64,000 nt of DNA from Laterigemmans sp052161645 (lineage in GTDB: Bacteria > Planctomycetota > Planctomycetia > Pirellulales > Pirellulaceae). The notes under the pieces are model-generated. The model saw nothing but the letters and a program-made list of their open reading frames with translations, did not search any database and was not told the origin of the DNA. This document shows, piece after piece, positions 27,399-35,891 of this stretch. The number at the start of each line of letters is the position of its first letter. Position 1 is the stretch's first letter. The DNA is taken from assembly GCA_052161645.1 (NCBI GenBank), contig CP197414.1; one strand, written 5' to 3'. A program made the position numbers and the translations under genes.

Positions 27399-28152
27399 AG
27401 TCCTCGGCGGTACGTTGAGGATCATTCCCAAACGCGCCGCATCCCCACGCACCCAGGACTAGTGTTGTGTAGCCGTAAGCTGTCGCAATCGCGAGCACGC
27501 GGTGGATGCGTTTTTTCAACAGTTCAGCCGCTTTAGCAAACTCGGCTCTCCCAGCAACGGGGGCGGCGCAGGTGAGCCAATCCAATCGAATCAGCTGGTC
27601 GAGTGCGACCAGTGAGTCGTCACGAAAGAAGGGAACTTGGGGCGACAGAATTGCCCAGTCTGACGAATCTTGCATGTGAAGGTACGAATGATATAGGTAC
27701 ATTGGATCGCTCAAGAGTGTCCAGTACAACGATGACAAGCGGCAGAGCGATTCTTCCTGAGCAGTCGCACCAGTGAGAAAGCCGCCTCCAGGCGAAATAC
27801 CATTCGCAAAATTGAGCGAGAGCGGTCGATGTCCGTCTTGCTGTAGTCGACGGGCTACGGCGAACGTTGTCTCGTTGCTAACTTGAACACGCGTACGATC
27901 AAACGGTTCTCGTGATGTCGACGGCAGCGGCTGCCAAGGAGGAATGGTTCGCTTAGCAACACAAGCTTCGATCACTTGCTCGCCCCAGTCGACTCTCGCG
28001 TTCTTTTCGTTTTCATAAAACCCCTCCGTAACCGCATGCACCACAATCCGCGAGTGGTAGATGGCCAAGTCGCCTCCCAACAGAAGCTCACTTTTTCGTG
28101 CTGACGCCATCTCCTCGGAATCGAGGCAAGGTAGAAATTCCAGCTGGTTCAT
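27280..28152 (-). CDS. bacterial-type poly(ADP-ribose) glycohydrolase / TIGR02452-like macrodomain protein
   Basis: This 290-aa protein carries the PARG signature GGG-x7-QEE: GGG at residues 122-124, and QEE at 132-134 with the catalytic Glu pair. The segment SLNFANGISPGGGFLTGATA before and SLCRLSSLYWTLL after it match the bacterial-type PARG/TIGR02452 macrodomain group. Downstream LGAWGCGAFGNDP provides the second ribose-binding loop. Such enzymes remove ADP-ribose polymers or process ADP-ribose derivatives. Length is normal. It is transcribed alone from ATG 28152. A palindrome 67-87 bp upstream could be an operator. Its last ~40 codons are duplicated at 17348-17658. The cellular target is unknown. 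Confidence 0.88.
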   Translation of the reverse strand: MNQLEFLPCLDSEEMASARKSELLLGGDLAIYHSRIVVHAVTEGFYENEKNARVDWGEQVIEACVAKRTIPPWQPLPSTSREPFDRTRVQVSNETTFAVARRLQQDGHRPLSLNFANGISPGGGFLTGATAQEESLCRLSSLYWTLLSDPMYLYHSYLHMQDSSDWAILSPQVPFFRDDSLVALDQLIRLDWLTCAAPVAGRAEFAKAAELLKKRIHRVLAIATAYGYTTLVLGAWGCGAFGNDPQRTAEDFLEALGEQFAGSFSDVVFAITDWSPDRKFLGPFRDVFRP

Positions 28153-28218
28153 CTTGATTCTTTTCTGTACTTACGGTCGAGAATTTGATGCCTGAACACG
28201 ATAAAATGGTCAGGATTT

Positions 28219-28239
28219 ATATACTGCCTCGCAGTATAT
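28219..28239 (-). promoter_or_regulatory. palindromic operator-like site upstream of the PARG-type gene
   Basis: ATATACTGC (28219-28227) and GCAGTATAT (28231-28239) form a perfect 9-bp inverted repeat with a 3-bp centre. It lies 67-87 bp before the start codon and contains TATACT/TATAT elements that could be part of a -10 box. The geometry fits a dimeric repressor covering the promoter. Confidence 0.5.
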
Positions 28240-28315
28240 CGTAGGAAAGATTATCGAAAGTCGCCACTTAGTTGAAAGCTGGCCCAAGTTCGCGCGTCAT
28301 CTCCAAGGCGGCGCG

Positions 28316-28378
28316 GCGATTCTTGCTTTCTGGCAAACTTGTTCACCGAACACCAGGCACAACCCTGGCGAAGCCTCC
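28316..28378 (-). repeat. dispersed repeat A, copy 2 (inverted)
   Basis: GTTCACCGAACACCAGGCAC and ACCCTGGCGAAGCCTCCC (28341-28378) are the reverse complement of repeat A. The preceding GCGGCGATTCTTGCT...GGCAA (from 28316) is also found before the related sequence at 33637. Confidence 0.65.
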
Positions 28379-28638
28379 CACGCCTAGGATTTTAGGATGC
28401 GCTGCTTGTGAGTGAGTCCCGGATAGCTCACGTGGAAGTTGCCCAAAGTCTTTTGTGAGTAATAAGTTAGATGCGCAAGAAGATTCTTGCGCAATTTCGA
28501 AGAGGGTTGTGGCCGGGGAGCGAATATTATTGATTCAAAAGAAAATACAATAAAATTTGGCAGAGTCCAGGAACACAAATCGCCAATGAAATTAGAACAA
28601 GTCTGACGGCGACTCGATATTCAAAAGGAAAATTATCA

Positions 28639-29568
28639 ATGCTAATTCGAAGATCACTGATTGTCAGCTTGGCTGTAATTTTTCCCGTGGTTGCTTTTGC
28701 ACCAAACGTGTTCATGCAGGATGCTGTGGGACAGGAGGAAGAGCGCGATCTTCGAGACGAAATTTGGTGGGAGGCGGCGAAGCTTCTGCAACGTCGCGAG
28801 TATGCAATTGCGGCTAATTTCCTCGAGAGCGAACTGGATTCTCTTGAAAACGCTTCTTATGCCAGCGGAATTCAGGCTGATCTCGATGCGGTTAGAAACG
28901 TCTTGGCCTTGTCAGATTCTGTCGAATACAAAACCGGTAGATTGCAGCCTGGTAATTCGGTAATTGAATTGGTCGGCATTCCGCACAAGCTGAAAAAAAT
29001 TGACAAGGCTGCGACGCAAACCGTGCTAGTTTTCGAGAACGCACAAGGTGAAGAGGTCCGCAGGACGCTTGCCGAACTCGACGGCACTGCATGGATGAAA
29101 CTTGGGGAGTCCGGAACTTCCGATTGGCAGGGACGGAATTTGACGTTCGCCGTGTTCTGGTCCTACGATCGCTACCGAAATGTAAAGCTTGCTCGCGAGT
29201 ATCTCAATGCGGCCGCGAAGGACGGTGCGAATGTGCAGGTTTGGCTGACCCGCCTGGACCAATTGAGTACAAACTCAAGGCCCAACGAAAGGAACCGTAA
29301 AACGACTAGTCAGCGTTTTATCGGCAAGTGGAGCGTCGCATTGAACAACGGAGTACGGCTCACGTTCGACATTCGTGGAAGGTCTAAGGCGACGCTGTAT
29401 TTCAAGGGAAAGCCGCTCAATGCTAAATGGACGGAGGATGGCAACGGTGTCATTCGAATGACAGACGCACGTGGCAAAACGTTCATCATTAACGTGGCCG
29501 AGGATCGGTTTTTCGGCACAACGAACAATGGCGTGCGATTCCGCGGTGTTCGCCAAGCTGGAGGGTAG
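28639..29568 (+). CDS. exported protein of unknown function
   Basis: This 309-aa protein begins with a signal peptide (hydrophobic core residues 5-20, cleavage likely near VGQEE). The ATG at 28639 has AAAAGGA about 10 bp upstream. After the signal comes an acidic helical segment (EERDLRDEIWWEAAKLLQRR), then a central region with alternating strands. The C-terminal ~85 residues have strand-turn repeats (GKWSVALNNGVRLTFDI, TLYFKGKPLNAKW, TFIINVAEDRFFG) that resemble a small lipocalin-like barrel, though this is only a fold guess. It lies 65 bp before the ECF sigma gene in the same direction, so the two may be an operon. No enzyme motif was recognised. Confidence 0.7.
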   Translation: MLIRRSLIVSLAVIFPVVAFAPNVFMQDAVGQEEERDLRDEIWWEAAKLLQRREYAIAANFLESELDSLENASYASGIQADLDAVRNVLALSDSVEYKTGRLQPGNSVIELVGIPHKLKKIDKAATQTVLVFENAQGEEVRRTLAELDGTAWMKLGESGTSDWQGRNLTFAVFWSYDRYRNVKLAREYLNAAAKDGANVQVWLTRLDQLSTNSRPNERNRKTTSQRFIGKWSVALNNGVRLTFDIRGRSKATLYFKGKPLNAKWTEDGNGVIRMTDARGKTFIINVAEDRFFGTTNNGVRFRGVRQAGG

Positions 29569-29632
29569 ATAGACCATTGGCTTGGCTTAAACATAACTAA
29601 ACACGAGTATCGCTCTCCTGACACATAGACGA

Positions 29633-30208
29633 ATGGCAGACATTACTGAATTGCTGGTTCAGATTGCAAGTGGTGAAGGTGCAGCTCGCGACGAGTTGAT
29701 TCCGCTTGTGTACAGCGAGATGCATCAGATAGCGACTGCCCAGTTGCATCGGGAGCGCGCGGGGCATACGCTCGATGCGACATCGCTTGTACATGAAGCT
29801 TACATGCGCCTACTGGGGAGCGAAGAACAAGTCGTAACCGCTAGGGATCGACAGCAGTTCATGGCGGTCGTTGCCGTCGCAATGCGGCGCATACTCGTCG
29901 ACCATGCCCGCAGTCGATTGCGACTTAAACGCGGCGGAAACTGGGAGCGAAGCAACGTCGACTTGGCAAATTTCAATGCAGTGGAGACCTTATCGCCCGA
30001 GAATTTGCTGTCGCTCCATGAAGCTTTAAACAAACTGAACAAGCAGGATCCTACTGCTGCGGAGCTTATCGAACAGCGTTTCTTCGCCCAGTTGACCATG
30101 TCGGAGGTGGCGGAGAATCTGGACATATCACTTCGAACTGCTCAGCGGATTTGGGCTTTCGCGCGAACGTGGCTATTCGCTGAGATCGAGCAGTCGCGTG
30201 GCACGTAA
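29633..30208 (+). CDS. ECF sigma factor, TIGR02999-like subfamily
   Basis: A 191-aa sigma factor. The N-terminal ITELLVQIASGEGAARDELI, LVYSEMHQIATAQLHRERAG, HTLDATSLVHEAYMRLL and VAMRRILVDHARSRLRLKRG are characteristic of the ECF-like subfamily TIGR02999 (Sigma-70 ECF, 'X6' type), common in planctomycetes and acidobacteria. The C-terminal helix-turn-helix is MSEVAENLDISLRTAQRIW. The gene is followed after 72 bp by a kinase in the same direction. In this subfamily ECF genes are often paired with Hanks kinases, so the kinase may control the sigma factor by phosphorylation (inference). No anti-sigma gene is seen. Confidence 0.92.
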   Translation: MADITELLVQIASGEGAARDELIPLVYSEMHQIATAQLHRERAGHTLDATSLVHEAYMRLLGSEEQVVTARDRQQFMAVVAVAMRRILVDHARSRLRLKRGGNWERSNVDLANFNAVETLSPENLLSLHEALNKLNKQDPTAAELIEQRFFAQLTMSEVAENLDISLRTAQRIWAFARTWLFAEIEQSRGT

Positions 30209-30280
30209 AGATCGCACTAGGACCATGAAACTCGGAACAGCGTTTGCGGGTTGAGGACAATTAAGGAGTTGGTTAAAAGC

Positions 30281-33200
30281 ATGCGAGAACGTACGATTTT
30301 CCTGAGAGCGATCGATATCGAGGAGCCATCTGCCAGGGCGCAATTCCTTGAGCAGACGTGCAATGGAGACGATATGCTTCGCAAGCGAGTGGAGGGTCTT
30401 CTTGAGGCCACAAGTCGACTTGGTAGTTTTCTCGATTGCGGTTCTTCGTCGAATTGGCTCAATACAACCAATGCCGATTCAGAGCTTGACGCAGAGCCTG
30501 CGACAGCAGCGGCACAGCAGGCAACGACTCTGCACGAACCAGTACATATCGATCTTTCGTTCCTAGAACCATCGTTTCGGCCTGGAGTCCTTGGTAGCTT
30601 GGCTCACTACGAGGTTGAAAGTGTGATTGGCCAAGGCGCGTTTGGAATCGTCTTGAAGGCCCGAGATACCAAGCTTGGACGTGATGTGGCTATCAAAGTG
30701 CTGCAACCACATCTTGCCACAACATCCCCACCGAGGAAACGCTTTGTTCGAGAAGCACGCGCGTGTGCTTCGATACGGCATCCGAATGTGATCAGCGTCT
30801 ACGCCGTCGAAGAGTCGCCCTTGCCGTACTTGGTTATGGAGTACGTACGTGGCTCAACGTTGCAGGACCTTATCAATCTGGCGGGACCACTTGAGCTGGA
30901 GGAGATCCTTCCCTTAGCTGCCCAACTAAGCTCGGCTCTGTCGGCGGCTCATGAGAATGGACTCATCCATCGCGATGTAAAACCAAGCAATATTTTGATT
31001 GAAGCTGGCGCCGAGCGTCGATTAGTAATCACTGACTTCGGTTTGGCGAGAACCGTGGACGATACGAGCCTCACTCAGTCCGGACTCGTCGCCGGAACCC
31101 CCATGTACATGTCACCTGAACAAGCGTCTGGCCGCCCAGTTGATGCCCGCGCAGACTTATTTAGCCTGGGTAGCGTACTGTATGTCATGGTGACAGGGCG
31201 TCCTCCGTTTCGTGCGAGCACCTCTCTCGCAATCATGCATCGCGTCGTATCCGCAATACCGCGAGCCGTGCAAGAGCTAATTCCCGATGCACCTGATTGG
31301 CTATGCTCTGTCATCGAAAAGCTGCAAGCGAAACGACCAAACGAGAGATTTCAATCGGCTCGCGAAGTCAGCCAGCTGCTTCAACAATTCCAGACTGACT
31401 TACAGCGATTCGGCTCTGTGCAGAGCGCAACTTTGTCCGGACTAGGTGGGGAGAATGCGATAGTCGACGCCCCCTGCCCCACGTCGCGCAAACCACTTAC
31501 GACAATCCTTGGTGTTGGCCTCGCACTGGCGCTAGCTGCTGCTTTTCCTCTTGGGCTGATGCTGCGGCAAGAAACAACTCATCCGCAGGCCGACGGGAAC
31601 AGCAGTGCAGCGGTTAGCACATCGAAGGGGTCCGGAAATGGTCAAGCTCAAGAAGAAGCGGGCCCTAACACGTCGAACGGCATTGAAGTTAAGGACGGAG
31701 CCCCGCCGCCACTGCGAGTCCCTGTCGACTCGGCAAAGGCGGCAAGCATTCAGCAGGCGTGGGCCGACTATTTGGGCGTGCCGGTCGAGTTCGAAAACCG
31801 GTGGGCTATGAAATTCAGGCTCATTCCGCCCGGCGAGTTCTTGATGGGAAGCACAAATGAAGACGTTGAGCGGACGATCGATAACGCCCATGTCGGCAAT
31901 ATGTGGCGTGCAAATATTCGGAGCGAAGTTCCGCAACACTCCGTCAAGTTGTCGAAGCCTTTCTATATGGCGACGACCGAAGTCACTCAGCGGCAGTACG
32001 AACACATCATGTCTGCCAACCCATCTTTGTACTCGGGAGGCCAAGCACCACCCAACCTCTCCCGATCGGCGAGCGACTTGCCCGTGGAGAAAGTGAGTTG
32101 GCTTATGAGCAAAGAGTTTCTTACTCGCTTGAGCATTCGGGATGGAATACTGCAACAGCGTCCCCCGGAAGATGCCAACTATGGACCAGGCGGATATCGA
32201 TTTCCAACAGAGGCTGAATGGGAATTCGCATGCCGCGGGGGAAATCAATCGCGATTCTGGTGCGGCGATGATTACCCAAAACTAAGGTTGGTTGAGAACG
32301 TGGGCGGTGGCAAAGTGGGGCTGCCAGAGACTGTTGCGTCTCGATCTCCAAACCCGTTCGGGCTATACGATATGCATGGAAATGTTCGCGAATGGATCGC
32401 TGACCGTTGGAGTGACGACTACTACAACTCGCTGGTTGATTCCCATGCAACAGACCCGCAAGGGCCAACTAGTTTTGCGCTGACTTTTCGTGTCGTTCGG
32501 GGTGGCGATTTCTGGTGGCATGCGGATACGGCTCGCTCTTCGAGTCGATGTGCCGAGGCCGAAAATATTGTGCCAGATGTGGCGATTGGCATCAGACCCG
32601 TGCTCGATCTTGCTGACTACCCCTTCCACGCGCGTGCCAAGGCAAAGGAACCGAAGGTCGTTGAATTCGCCGAAATTCATGGTGCGAGTTTTCAGGAACT
32701 TCGAAATTGGATTGATAGTCTCGACAGACGGTTTGTACCGACGGTGGTCAATGTTAGGACAGGTACTGAGACGAGCCACTTTGACGCGGTTGCACTCGAA
32801 TATGACAAACCCAAAAAGTGGATCGTGCAATTTCACACCACGGAGGAATTCGATGCTGACTTCGACTCATTGCGGCGCAGCCATGCCTGTATCTGGCGCG
32901 TCGCCTTTCCGCTAAGTTCTGTTGAGCAAGCTAGCCAAGATACGATCGAAAGTAAGGAGGATCTGCTGAGTCTTTCTGTCTGGATTGAACGCAAACCGGA
33001 TCATTTTTGGGCTGTGTGGACAACTCCTTCATCCAATCTTGAAACAAGTTTCAATGTGGAAAGCGGAAGCGGGTGGATCCCGAGGAGCATTACAGAACTA
33101 GGGGAATACGCGCGGTATGCGCATGAATTTATGCTTGGCGTTGGTCATCGTATTCGCTTGCGAAGACCAATGAGAGAACTAGCCGACCTGATTGAGCAAT

Positions 33201-33466
33201 CGCGAACGGAGCAATGGCAGCCGTTTCTACTTCAAACTAAGTTCAACCCGAGTCAACCAGAGTTTTTCGCCGTTCTCAGAGACGACGTCGACGGACAGCC
33301 CTGGGAGTTTTCGAATCGAATCAGCGAAGAAGAGTACTCCGAAGAAATCACCCTCCGGCGCTTGGGAGCGTGGTATCCAGCTCACACACTTTCGTACGTT
33401 GAGGATCAGAAAGTCTTTTACTCAGTCGTCTGGCGGGCAATGCATGAGCCAAGCGAGTTGCCGTGA
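30281..33466 (+). CDS. Ser/Thr kinase fused to a formylglycine-generating-enzyme-like (SUMF1) domain
   Basis: This 1061-aa protein starts at ATG 30281, with AAGGAG 12 bp upstream; the earlier TTG at 30251 is unlikely. The kinase domain holds IGQGAFGIVLKARD near residue 115, HRDVKPSN near 230 and DFGLAR near 252, with a canonical DFG. One membrane helix lies at about 405-430. Outside it, residues about 510-770 form a SUMF1/FGE-sulfatase fold: FRLIPPGEFLMGSTNED, MATTEVTQRQYEHIM, GYRFPTEAEWEFACRGG, NPFGLYDMHGNVREWIAD and GIRPVLDLA. The last ~290 residues are a beta-rich region ending WYPAHTLSYVEDQKVFYSVV, like bacterial tandem-repeat domains. Many such kinase-SUMF1 fusions are probably ligand sensors rather than formylglycine enzymes. 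Confidence 0.9.
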   Translation: MRERTIFLRAIDIEEPSARAQFLEQTCNGDDMLRKRVEGLLEATSRLGSFLDCGSSSNWLNTTNADSELDAEPATAAAQQATTLHEPVHIDLSFLEPSFRPGVLGSLAHYEVESVIGQGAFGIVLKARDTKLGRDVAIKVLQPHLATTSPPRKRFVREARACASIRHPNVISVYAVEESPLPYLVMEYVRGSTLQDLINLAGPLELEEILPLAAQLSSALSAAHENGLIHRDVKPSNILIEAGAERRLVITDFGLARTVDDTSLTQSGLVAGTPMYMSPEQASGRPVDARADLFSLGSVLYVMVTGRPPFRASTSLAIMHRVVSAIPRAVQELIPDAPDWLCSVIEKLQAKRPNERFQSAREVSQLLQQFQTDLQRFGSVQSATLSGLGGENAIVDAPCPTSRKPLTTILGVGLALALAAAFPLGLMLRQETTHPQADGNSSAAVSTSKGSGNGQAQEEAGPNTSNGIEVKDGAPPPLRVPVDSAKAASIQQAWADYLGVPVEFENRWAMKFRLIPPGEFLMGSTNEDVERTIDNAHVGNMWRANIRSEVPQHSVKLSKPFYMATTEVTQRQYEHIMSANPSLYSGGQAPPNLSRSASDLPVEKVSWLMSKEFLTRLSIRDGILQQRPPEDANYGPGGYRFPTEAEWEFACRGGNQSRFWCGDDYPKLRLVENVGGGKVGLPETVASRSPNPFGLYDMHGNVREWIADRWSDDYYNSLVDSHATDPQGPTSFALTFRVVRGGDFWWHADTARSSSRCAEAENIVPDVAIGIRPVLDLADYPFHARAKAKEPKVVEFAEIHGASFQELRNWIDSLDRRFVPTVVNVRTGTETSHFDAVALEYDKPKKWIVQFHTTEEFDADFDSLRRSHACIWRVAFPLSSVEQASQDTIESKEDLLSLSVWIERKPDHFWAVWTTPSSNLETSFNVESGSGWIPRSITELGEYARYAHEFMLGVGHRIRLRRPMRELADLIEQSRTEQWQPFLLQTKFNPSQPEFFAVLRDDVDGQPWEFSNRISEEEYSEEITLRRLGAWYPAHTLSYVEDQKVFYSVVWRAMHEPSELP

Positions 33467-33636
33467 CTATTGCCACGTCATAGTATCGCTGGTGCGAAAG
33501 CCCGGCGCATTTGCCGATTACCGCTATTGTGAAGAGATGTTCCCCGGCCGCCACATCCCACGCGATATTATCCCAGTCCTGCCTACCCGCCGCAGGCCGC
33601 AGGCGGTCGGCGGGGAAAACGCGGCGCGCGACGCGG

Positions 33637-33737
33637 CGATTATTGCTAGCCGGCAACCTTGTTCACCGAACGAGGCAAGCTCGTTGGGGTCCATTTTCGT
33701 TGAAGTGCCAATCGGGTCAGGCTTTGTGTTCGGTGTT
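33637..33737 (+). repeat. dispersed repeat A, copy 3 (rearranged)
   Basis: GCGGCGATTATTGCT...GGCAA and CTTGTTCACCGAAC (33637-33673) repeat the sequence at 28316-28350. GGGTCAGGCTTTGTGTTCGG TGTT (33714-33737) is repeat A in forward orientation. The two halves face each other, so this is a rearranged or doubled copy. The 33467-33959 gap holds only such repeats. Confidence 0.6.
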
Positions 33738-33788
33738 GGGGAGAGGGTGGATTATCTGTTTCGTGTGTCCAATTGCTGTTAGGGCAAG

Positions 33789-33846
33789 GAGTCGTTGTAC
33801 TTGTTCCAGCCTACCGTCTGACGCCAAATCTCATCGATAGGCCGAA
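33789..33846 (-). repeat. dispersed repeat C, copy 1
   Basis: GTTGTACTTGTTCCAGCC, CTGACGCCAAATC and TAGGCCGAAG recur in the same order and spacing at 40259-40311. Both copies lie about 50-90 bp before an inverted copy of repeat A, so A and C may be parts of one larger element. Confidence 0.65.
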
Positions 33847-33910
33847 GACCGGCACCAAGAATGATAAAAGAAGAGGCGAGATGAAAACCAAGTCGAAATT
33901 ACGCTGATCC

Positions 33911-33950
33911 TGAACACCGAACACAAGACACGACTCTGGCGAAGCCTCCC
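33911..33950 (-). repeat. dispersed repeat A, copy 4 (inverted), at the cut end of istA
   Basis: TGAACACCGAACACAAGACA followed by CGACTCTGGCGAAGCCTCCC. The IS21-type transposase frame loses family similarity just before this copy. Confidence 0.7.
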
Positions 33951-33959
33951 GCTGGCATT

Positions 33960-34658
33960 AGTTTTTTGGGCGACGCAGCCGTAGTGATCCATCAGGGCTG
34001 CGTAACGCGTCGTCAGTGTCGTTCGATCAGAGTGATTTCGAACGGCCGCGCTGAGCGAATCGCTTCGGTGCTGCGCGGGCACGCCCCCGAATTGCCAAAA
34101 GGCGTTCTGAATTCCCTCGCTAAGTGCTTCGAAAGATTCGGAGAAACATAACGAAACCGATTCGACGTTGCTGTAGGTCAGCACACAATGAAAGAGCGTG
34201 TGTTTAAAAGTGGCTCCCGCGATCTTCACGCCGAGTTCATTGCAGACGGTGAAGTCGCTCGCGGCGAAGCGTCCGGGGTGATGTTCTTGCGGAAAGATCA
34301 CCGGCTTATCGGGCCCGTGGATGGCTCGCCAGTTAGCGACCCGTCGCTCAAAGGTGCGACGGGTCGAATCCTCGAACTTGCCGGGATATTGCCGCTGAAG
34401 GTCGCCAAAAAGCGTAATCGCTTTGAGCCTCGGTTCGGCTTGGAGCACCTGCTCGACGTCGTTCCAAACGTCGGCAAAGGGATCAATGCGAGTTCGATAC
34501 TCACGTCGTTGAGCTCTCCGTTGCGAGGGCAGCGGCTGATCATCGCGATAGGAACGTGCGGTTTTCTTATCCATCGAAGCCATCCTGGCGGAAGCGGCGA
34601 GTGACTTACCTGCGGCCAGCCATCGCCTGAGTTCAGAAACTTGTCCATCCGTGACCAT
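33960..34658 (-). pseudogene. istA: IS21-family transposase (IstA), 3'-truncated
   Basis: ATG 34658 has a good ribosome site (AAGGAG, 6 bp spacing). The protein starts MVTDGQVSELRRWLAAGKS, has a helix-turn-helix like the resolvase-type domain of IstA, then RRTFERRVANWRAIHGP and the start of the integrase core with the first catalytic Asp (HPGRFAASDFTVCNELG). It continues to about YAALMDHYGCVAQKTNASGR, some 235 residues of the usual ~500. The rest is lost at an inverted copy of repeat A; the frame then runs into non-homologous sequence. The partner ATPase gene istB is absent. The element end with direct repeats is at 34721-34754. It cut the BNR-type gene on its right. Confidence 0.8.
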
Positions 34659-34720
34659 CGCAATCTCCTTGGAGAGTAGGAGCTTGCGATTATGCGAACA
34701 TCTTCCCAACCGTGGGAATT

Positions 34721-34754
34721 CTAATTGTCGCGGAGAGGGGAAACTAATTGTCGC
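34721..34754 (-). repeat. terminal repeats of the IS21-type element
   Basis: Two copies of CTAATTGTCGC at 34721-34731 and 34744-34754, 23 bp apart, upstream of istA. Multiple short terminal repeats that bind the transposase are typical of IS21 ends. The BNR-type reading frame resumes within a few bases to the right. Confidence 0.6.
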
Positions 34755-34756
34755 TA

Positions 34757-35819
34757 GACAAATATCTGTTGCGAACTCGCGATTTGGGTCAAACCTGGGA
34801 AGAGATCTCTCCCGACTTGACTCGGAATCAGGATCACCGGCAGGGTAAGGGGGGCGGGCCGTTGACGGTCGAAGCGGTCGGTGCCGAGAGCTACGGGACA
34901 ATCAGCTACGTGGCCGAATCACCTCACGAGCCGGGGGTGTTTTGGACTGGTAGCGATGATGGACTCGTCCAACTGACTCGAGACGCGGGGCATAACTGGT
35001 CCAACGTGACTCCCCAGGATTTGGATGAGTGTTTGATCAACGCGATCGAAATTTCACCGCATGATAAGGCGACCGCCTACATCGCGACAACTCGCTATAA
35101 ATTCAATGACAAACGTCCGGGTTTGTACAAGACAACCGACTACGGACAATCGTGGACGGCGATCTCCAGCGGCATTCCAGAGGGGGCGTTTACCCGAGTC
35201 GTCCGCGAGGAGCCTCGGCAGCAGGGCTTGCTGTTTGCCGGCACGGAAATGGGATTATATCTCTCGCGAGATGGTGGAGCATCTTGGCAGCCCTTTCAGC
35301 TCAACTTGCCAGTTACCCCGATCCTCGATCTGATGATTCGTCACGACGACTTAATTGTCGCCACTTCGGGGCGGTCAATTTGGATTCTTGACGATCTGGA
35401 GCTGATTCGCCAGCGAGAGTACCTGCAAGACGATGCGAACGCCGATATGCACCTCTTTGAGCCCGCAGCGGATTTCCTTTCCAATCACAGCAGCCACTTA
35501 GACAAGACAGATCTAAAATTTGACGGGACTGATTTATTGCATGGTGTGAATCCAGCAAACGGCGTGGTGATCTATTACGAACTTCCGGAGTTGCCCGAGG
35601 GGGCGCATGTTGAACTGGAAATTCGAGATGCTGACGGTTTGCTAGTCAATCGTTTCTCATCGGAGAAAGATGAGTCGTTTCAAAAGTACGCCGGAGGGCC
35701 TCCCGTGCCGCGGCTGCTCACAGGAGAACTGGGGCTCATTCGCTTTGTGTGGGACATGCGACACGCGAGCATGCCGGGAGTTCCCGAAGTCTATATCGAA
35801 GGCAGCTATCGAGGTCACA
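34757..35819 (+). pseudogene. BNR/VPS10-type beta-propeller protein, both ends lost
   Basis: About 354 codons with sortilin/BNR-type repeats: RTRDLGQTWEEISPDLTRN, FWTGSDDGLVQLTRDAGHNW, GLYKTTDYGQSWTAI, TEMGLYLSRDGGASW and SGRSIWILDDL. A later strand region (YYELPELPEGAHVELEI, GLIRFVWDMRH, VYIEGSYRGH) is the segment that normally follows. Whole proteins of this type are about 1000 aa and exported. Here the N-terminal ~500 residues were removed at the IS21-type end and the C-terminal part at the left end of the RAYT unit (35820). The frame stays open through that end to 35983, but the added residues are not part of the family. No start codon fits; presumably not expressed. Confidence 0.75.
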
Positions 35820-35891
35820 GGGGAGAAAAAGGGTCAGGAGCCTATTTGGCGGTTTGGGGAGAAAAAGGGTCAGGAGCCTATTTGGCGGTTT
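35820..35891 (+). repeat. 36-bp tandem duplication at the left end of the RAYT unit
   Basis: Two identical 36-bp copies beginning GGGGAGAAAAAGGGTCAGGA. Because 36 is a multiple of three the truncated BNR frame reads through as a doubled 12-residue unit (GEKGSGAYLAVW). Confidence 0.9.
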
